DNA of 64,000 bases, taken from the NCBI GenBank assembly GCA_002699585.1, contig PABP01000038.1, forward strand, positions 558,001 to 622,000. The letters run 5' to 3'. The stretch comes from Anaerolineaceae bacterium (GTDB taxonomy: Bacteria; Chloroflexota; Anaerolineae; Aggregatilineales; Phototrophicaceae). Shown here piece after piece: positions 60,832 through 64,000 of this stretch. Position 1 is the stretch's first letter. Every line of letters begins with the position of its first letter. The translations under genes were made by a program, and so were the position numbers. The notes under the pieces are model-generated. The model worked only from the letters and a program-made list of their open reading frames with translations, searched no databases and was not told where the DNA came from.

Positions 60832-61374
60832 CTAGACAGCTTCGCCTTCGGCAACTTTCGCAGCCTGGATTTCCAGCTCAATTTTGATGTCTTTGCTGAC
60901 CAATACGCCGCCTGTTTCTAGCGCCTGGTTCCAGGTCAGGCCGAACTCTTCACGGTTGATGGATGTGGAAGCAGCAAAGCCACCCACCGTCTGGCCCCAG
61001 GGGTTGACGCCTTCACCGAGGAAGGTCACGTTCAGCGGCACTTCCTTGGTAACACCATGAATCGTCAGGTCACCGTAGACGGTCGCTTCAGTGTCGCTCT
61101 TCGGCTCCACGCGGGTGCTGCTGAAGGTAAGCGTCGGGTATTTCTCGACATCGAAGAAATCTGCGCTGCGCAGGTGGTTGTCGCGATCAGCGGCGCCTGT
61201 ATCAACGCTAGCAGCCTGAATGGTCGCATTGACCTTGGCGTCAGCCGGATTGCTGGGATCGAATTCGATGGTCGCGTCAAACTCGTCAAAGCTGCCACGA
61301 ACAGTCGTGAACATCATGTGCTTGACGCTAAATCCGACTCCACTGTGTGCAGTATCTACGTTCCAAGTAGCCAT
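60832..61374 (-). CDS. YceI-family lipid-binding-like protein
   Basis: A 180-residue protein of the YceI family, an elongated beta-barrel that binds polyisoprenoid or other lipids. Typical features: WNVDTAHSGVGFSVKHMMFTTVRGSF at the start, AKVNATIQAASVDTGAADRDNHLRS in the middle, and DLTIHGVTKEVPLNVTFLG. Unlike E. coli YceI it has no signal peptide, so it should be cytoplasmic. TAGGAG precedes the ATG. Monocistronic, with its own terminator. Confidence 0.92.
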   Translation of the reverse strand: MATWNVDTAHSGVGFSVKHMMFTTVRGSFDEFDATIEFDPSNPADAKVNATIQAASVDTGAADRDNHLRSADFFDVEKYPTLTFSSTRVEPKSDTEATVYGDLTIHGVTKEVPLNVTFLGEGVNPWGQTVGGFAASTSINREEFGLTWNQALETGGVLVSKDIKIELEIQAAKVAEGEAV

Positions 61375-61545
61375 GTCTGTATCTCCTAAATTGCGTTTAT
61401 CCGATTAATCGGACCCTAGTCCATTTAACAGACACTACCATAGCACAGAACCTTACCCAGGTGGATAAGCAGTCGATTAGAAAGCGGACGTTAGTCCATT
61501 TAATAGTAGACATACATCAAACAAATTCTGGATCATGAATCAAAA

Positions 61546-61573
61546 AGCCCCCTGGAGCGATTCCCAGAGGGCT
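61546..61573 (-). terminator. intrinsic terminator after the TPR/linker membrane protein
   Basis: AGCCCCCTGG and CCCAGAGGGCT pair imperfectly, with the A-tract at 61542-61546 giving T's on the minus strand. It lies just downstream of the leftward 378-residue gene. Confidence 0.6.
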
Positions 61574-61604
61574 GATTTGCATTTTATTTAAGCGGGCATC
61601 TGAC

Positions 61605-62741
61605 TTACGTGCCGGGTACGCCAATCGGGGCAATCGGTGTGGTGCTACCGCCTGCTTCGCCATCGGCGGGCGTCGGTGTCTGACCCAATTCACAGGTCGT
61701 CTGGGCAGCATCTCGCTTGCCAGAGACACTCGGATCATTTTGCATCTGGAGCGCGTTATTGTACTGCACGACCGCCTGACAATGACTGGACGTCGCTACC
61801 AGTGTATCGCCAAAACCCACATACTGATTGTAGAGTTGGCTGCGGGCATCTTTGTAATTGGGTGCCAGCGTCAAAAGCCGATTTAACAGACGGATCGCCT
61901 CACCGTAGTTCAAACCACGATAGGTTTGTGCACTCAGGTACAGACTAGCCACTTCGCGCTCAAGGGATAATTCGCCAATATCACCATATTCTGCTGCACG
62001 ATCTGTCAACAAAATGGCCTCTGCCAGATTACCTCCGGGAGAACGGTAATTCGTCAGCGCTTCGCTGGACAACCCATTGAACAACATCTGGTCAACGCGC
62101 GCCTTCTGATACGTTTCATCCAATGCCTGGATAGCTTCTAATAGATCAATGGCTTCCATCGTATCGCCATCGGCCAGCAATTGCTGCGCCTCAGCAAACA
62201 GCGCATCCAGATCATAGGGGTTGTCACTGGTATCCGTTGTCTCGGTCGCTTCGGTTGATGCATCAGCCGTGACCTCAGCCTGCGGTGTTGGCGTCACAGC
62301 CACCTCTGTCGCGGTCGATTCCAGCGTGGGCGTCGGCTGCGATTCAATGAAGCGCTGGGTCGCCTGGGGAGCCAAGGTAGCGGCACAGGCCGCAGGTGGG
62401 ATCATAGCCTCCAGGCTAATCAAGCGCTGCTGGGCTAGCCCAAACCGGCTTTCTGCCAGATCAGTCTCTAGTAATTGGCACTGTTCTTCCATCTCTGCAA
62501 CGACTTCAGCAGTGGCATCGGCATGGGCTATCTTGAGGCCATCCGACCACCCGGCCATCGTTGCGATCAAGACAATTGCACCTGCCAGTAAAACCATAAA
62601 GAATCCCAGCCCACCCCAGATCAAACAACCGGGGCCACCGTCATCGTCGTACGGCTCATATTGCATGGGTGGGACATCCGCTATGGCTTCATCGAGGTGC
62701 GGCGGGCGCGTCGGTTGTGTATCGTGCATGGGGTCTGTCAT
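61605..62741 (-). CDS. membrane protein with Thr/Pro linker and TPR-like domain
   Basis: A 378-residue protein. The acidic N-terminus is cytoplasmic; a membrane helix at about 38-60 (CLIWGGLGFFMVLLAGAIVLIATM) follows, then a helical stretch (AEVVAEMEEQCQLLETDL), a Thr/Pro-rich linker at about 130-175 (TPTPQAEVTADASTEATE), and a TPR-like solenoid (LFAEAQQLLADGDTMEAIDLLEAIQALDE, YGEAIRLLNRLLTLAPNYKDARSQLYNQY). The overall style resembles the other TPR/linker proteins here, with TPRs outside instead of inside. No family recognised. Confidence 0.72.
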   Translation of the reverse strand: MTDPMHDTQPTRPPHLDEAIADVPPMQYEPYDDDGGPGCLIWGGLGFFMVLLAGAIVLIATMAGWSDGLKIAHADATAEVVAEMEEQCQLLETDLAESRFGLAQQRLISLEAMIPPAACAATLAPQATQRFIESQPTPTLESTATEVAVTPTPQAEVTADASTEATETTDTSDNPYDLDALFAEAQQLLADGDTMEAIDLLEAIQALDETYQKARVDQMLFNGLSSEALTNYRSPGGNLAEAILLTDRAAEYGDIGELSLEREVASLYLSAQTYRGLNYGEAIRLLNRLLTLAPNYKDARSQLYNQYVGFGDTLVATSSHCQAVVQYNNALQMQNDPSVSGKRDAAQTTCELGQTPTPADGEAGGSTTPIAPIGVPGT

Positions 62742-62909
62742 GGTTCAATTTCCGCAGATTTATGCCGTTACAGATTGCCACAACAGTGTGTGGCATGGCT
62801 TTCATAAGTGAGCGCATTATACATAGACCATGAAACAATCGTACAGTGACGCTTGCCCTACGTTTGAAAAGGGCCATTTTCTGACCTATGGCGATGCTAG
62901 CCCAAACAA

Positions 62910-62938
62910 AAAACGGGCCGCACAAAGCAGCCCGTTTT
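62910..62938 (-). terminator. intrinsic terminator after the 63916 gene
   Basis: The 9-bp stem AAAACGGGC / GCCCGTTTT has an 11-base loop, and the A-tract to its left is a T-run for the leftward gene ending at 62960. Confidence 0.82.
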
Positions 62939-62959
62939 CGTATTCAAGAAACAGTGGAT

Positions 62960-63916
62960 TTAGAAGTCGAAGTTAGCGTCTTCAGGATCCAGCATTTCAA
63001 CTTCAGCCGGAACGTCGAAGGTTACCGGTGAGTCATTCAGGGCGCTCAGTTCAACCCAGAAGTTAATGTCGATGACAATCGGCTCTTCTAGTTCAGGATC
63101 GAGCAGCGCACCGTTGATGGTGGCGTCGACGTAAACTTCAAAGCGGTCCAAGGCACCGAGGCTTTCATTGACGCGCTGGTTGACCTGGATAACACCATTC
63201 TCCAGCACCATCGGCAGCATCATGCCCATACCCATCGCCATACCGGATTCATCGACAGCGGCCAGTTCAGTGATCGCTTCGTTGAATTCAGGCGCGCTCA
63301 GCAGTGCGCCGATGTCAGCGGTGAATTCAAAGGTGTCGCCATTGCGAACCTGGGATAGGAAGCCGTCAATGCTCAGCAAGCCAGCCAGTTGTTCGGCGGT
63401 TGCATCGTCGATTTCGGGCATCTGGCCGCTAAGTTCTTCAGCCATCGCTTCAGGATCGGTCAGACCTTCAAACTGGGCAGCGAATTCGGGATCTTCCATC
63501 ATCTCAATCAGGTTCATGCCGACCCACTGGTCTTCAATCTGCATGTAAAGCGTGCCTTCATAGATAGCGAACGGTACCGGGCCTTCGTCGGCGTCACCCG
63601 CGATATCGAAGCTATTCTGAGTCATCAAATTCAGAGAAAGCGGGAAGTCCGCCATCGGGTCTAAAGCAACCGGGCCAACGCCACTGTGGCTGAAAATAAC
63701 GTCGCCATCGGGAATACCGGTAATATTGACATCGAGGCCATAATCCATCGTGAAGTTTTCTGCAATCATTAAGGCTTGGCCAGAAGCACTGGTCAGGACT
63801 TCGCAGTCCGCTTCGGAAAGACCAAAGCAGGTATCAATGTCCTGGGCCTGTGCGACCGAAGAAACGATCAGGGCCAGTACCAGACTAAGTACAAGTCCAA
63901 GTGAGCGAGCCTTCAT
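62960..63916 (-). CDS. secreted protein, LolA/LppX-like layout, unknown function
   Basis: A 318-residue exported protein from ATG 63914-63916 (AAGGAG upstream); the longer frame to 63970 was trimmed because it precedes the best start and signal peptide. Signal peptide about 1-24 (LVLSLVLALIVSSVAQAQ), then a beta-rich domain with alternating strands (PFAIYEGTLYMQIEDQWVGM, GDTFEFTADIGALLSAPEF, IQVNQRVNESLGALDRFEVYVDATI) of the kind seen in LppX/LolA-like lipoprotein folds, but with no lipobox Cys. Two Cys (CFGLSEADC) close to the mature N-terminus could form a disulfide. Function unknown. Confidence 0.7.
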   Translation of the reverse strand: MKARSLGLVLSLVLALIVSSVAQAQDIDTCFGLSEADCEVLTSASGQALMIAENFTMDYGLDVNITGIPDGDVIFSHSGVGPVALDPMADFPLSLNLMTQNSFDIAGDADEGPVPFAIYEGTLYMQIEDQWVGMNLIEMMEDPEFAAQFEGLTDPEAMAEELSGQMPEIDDATAEQLAGLLSIDGFLSQVRNGDTFEFTADIGALLSAPEFNEAITELAAVDESGMAMGMGMMLPMVLENGVIQVNQRVNESLGALDRFEVYVDATINGALLDPELEEPIVIDINFWVELSALNDSPVTFDVPAEVEMLDPEDANFDF

Positions 63917-63972
63917 AGGGAGGGAACTCCTTAAGGTATATGAATGATAAGTTGACTCAGGCTGTCTCAAGC

Positions 63973-63978
63973 ATTATA
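63973..63978 (-). promoter_or_regulatory. candidate -10 for the secreted protein gene
   Basis: A perfect TATAAT on the minus strand lies 57 bases upstream of the ATG. The matching -35 would fall at or beyond the window edge and cannot be checked. Confidence 0.4.
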
Positions 63979-64000
63979 GGGGCCGAATAATTAGCCGGTC

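Overview
The window looks like a chromosomal segment of a Chloroflexota bacterium, most likely class Anaerolineae. This is an inference from protein style: secreted or membrane proteins with Thr/Pro-rich 'TPTPTETP' linkers, TPR-transmembrane-propeller proteins, GDWNGDG-repeat secreted proteases, sugar ABC transporters without a local ATPase, and ROK/IclR-controlled sugar loci. No rRNA or taxonomic marker is present to prove it. Gene density is high, most genes have recognisable ribosome binding sites, and hairpin terminators (several bidirectional) separate the transcription units.

Layout. (1) 1-5787: a leftward myo-inositol catabolic operon iolG-iolC-iolB-iolD (iolD runs off the left edge), divergent from an IclR-type regulator. 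(2) 5886-18703: a cell-surface/secreted block. It holds a 2023-residue multi-domain protein built from duplicated SpaA/SdrD-type modules and ending in a PPTEA pentapeptide tail, then two tandem paralogous subtilisin-like secreted proteins. The second has an intact catalytic set; the first has lost His, Ser and the oxyanion Asn and is probably a pseudoprotease. (3) 18781-28110: a redox/carbohydrate island with a Dyp-type peroxidase and an internally duplicated partner protein (leftward), divergent from a membrane-anchored GMC-type oxidoreductase and a GH94-like protein (rightward). (4) 28415-31133: a 7TM histidine kinase, an overlapping stand-alone receiver and a SpoIIAA/STAS-like protein. (5) 31234-43984: a carbohydrate utilisation locus with a ROK regulator, divergent PHP-type hydrolase, sugar-binding protein, two permeases, sulfatase, PfkB kinase, GH4 glycosidase and two Gfo/Idh/MocA dehydrogenases. 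The order suggests uptake, desulfation, hydrolysis and oxidation/phosphorylation of a (probably sulfated) sugar. (6) 44006-47431: a Bcr/CflA-type MFS transporter, moaA, a methyltransferase gene broken by an in-frame TAG, and tRNA-Lys(CTT). (7) 47521-64000: mixed housekeeping and envelope genes: two TPR-TM-propeller proteins, an ion channel, an FHA protein, another propeller protein, a GT4 glycosyltransferase, TPR proteins, a three-gene cluster of hydrophobic/LiaF-like/'SGVG'-repeat proteins, a CoaE fusion, YceI, and a secreted protein at the right edge.

The best candidates for something new are the active/inactive protease pair, the Dyp-peroxidase/duplicated-domain/GMC/GH94 island, the giant modular surface protein, and the paired membrane and soluble SGVG-repeat proteins. 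All functions are inferred from motifs read by eye; no database search was possible.
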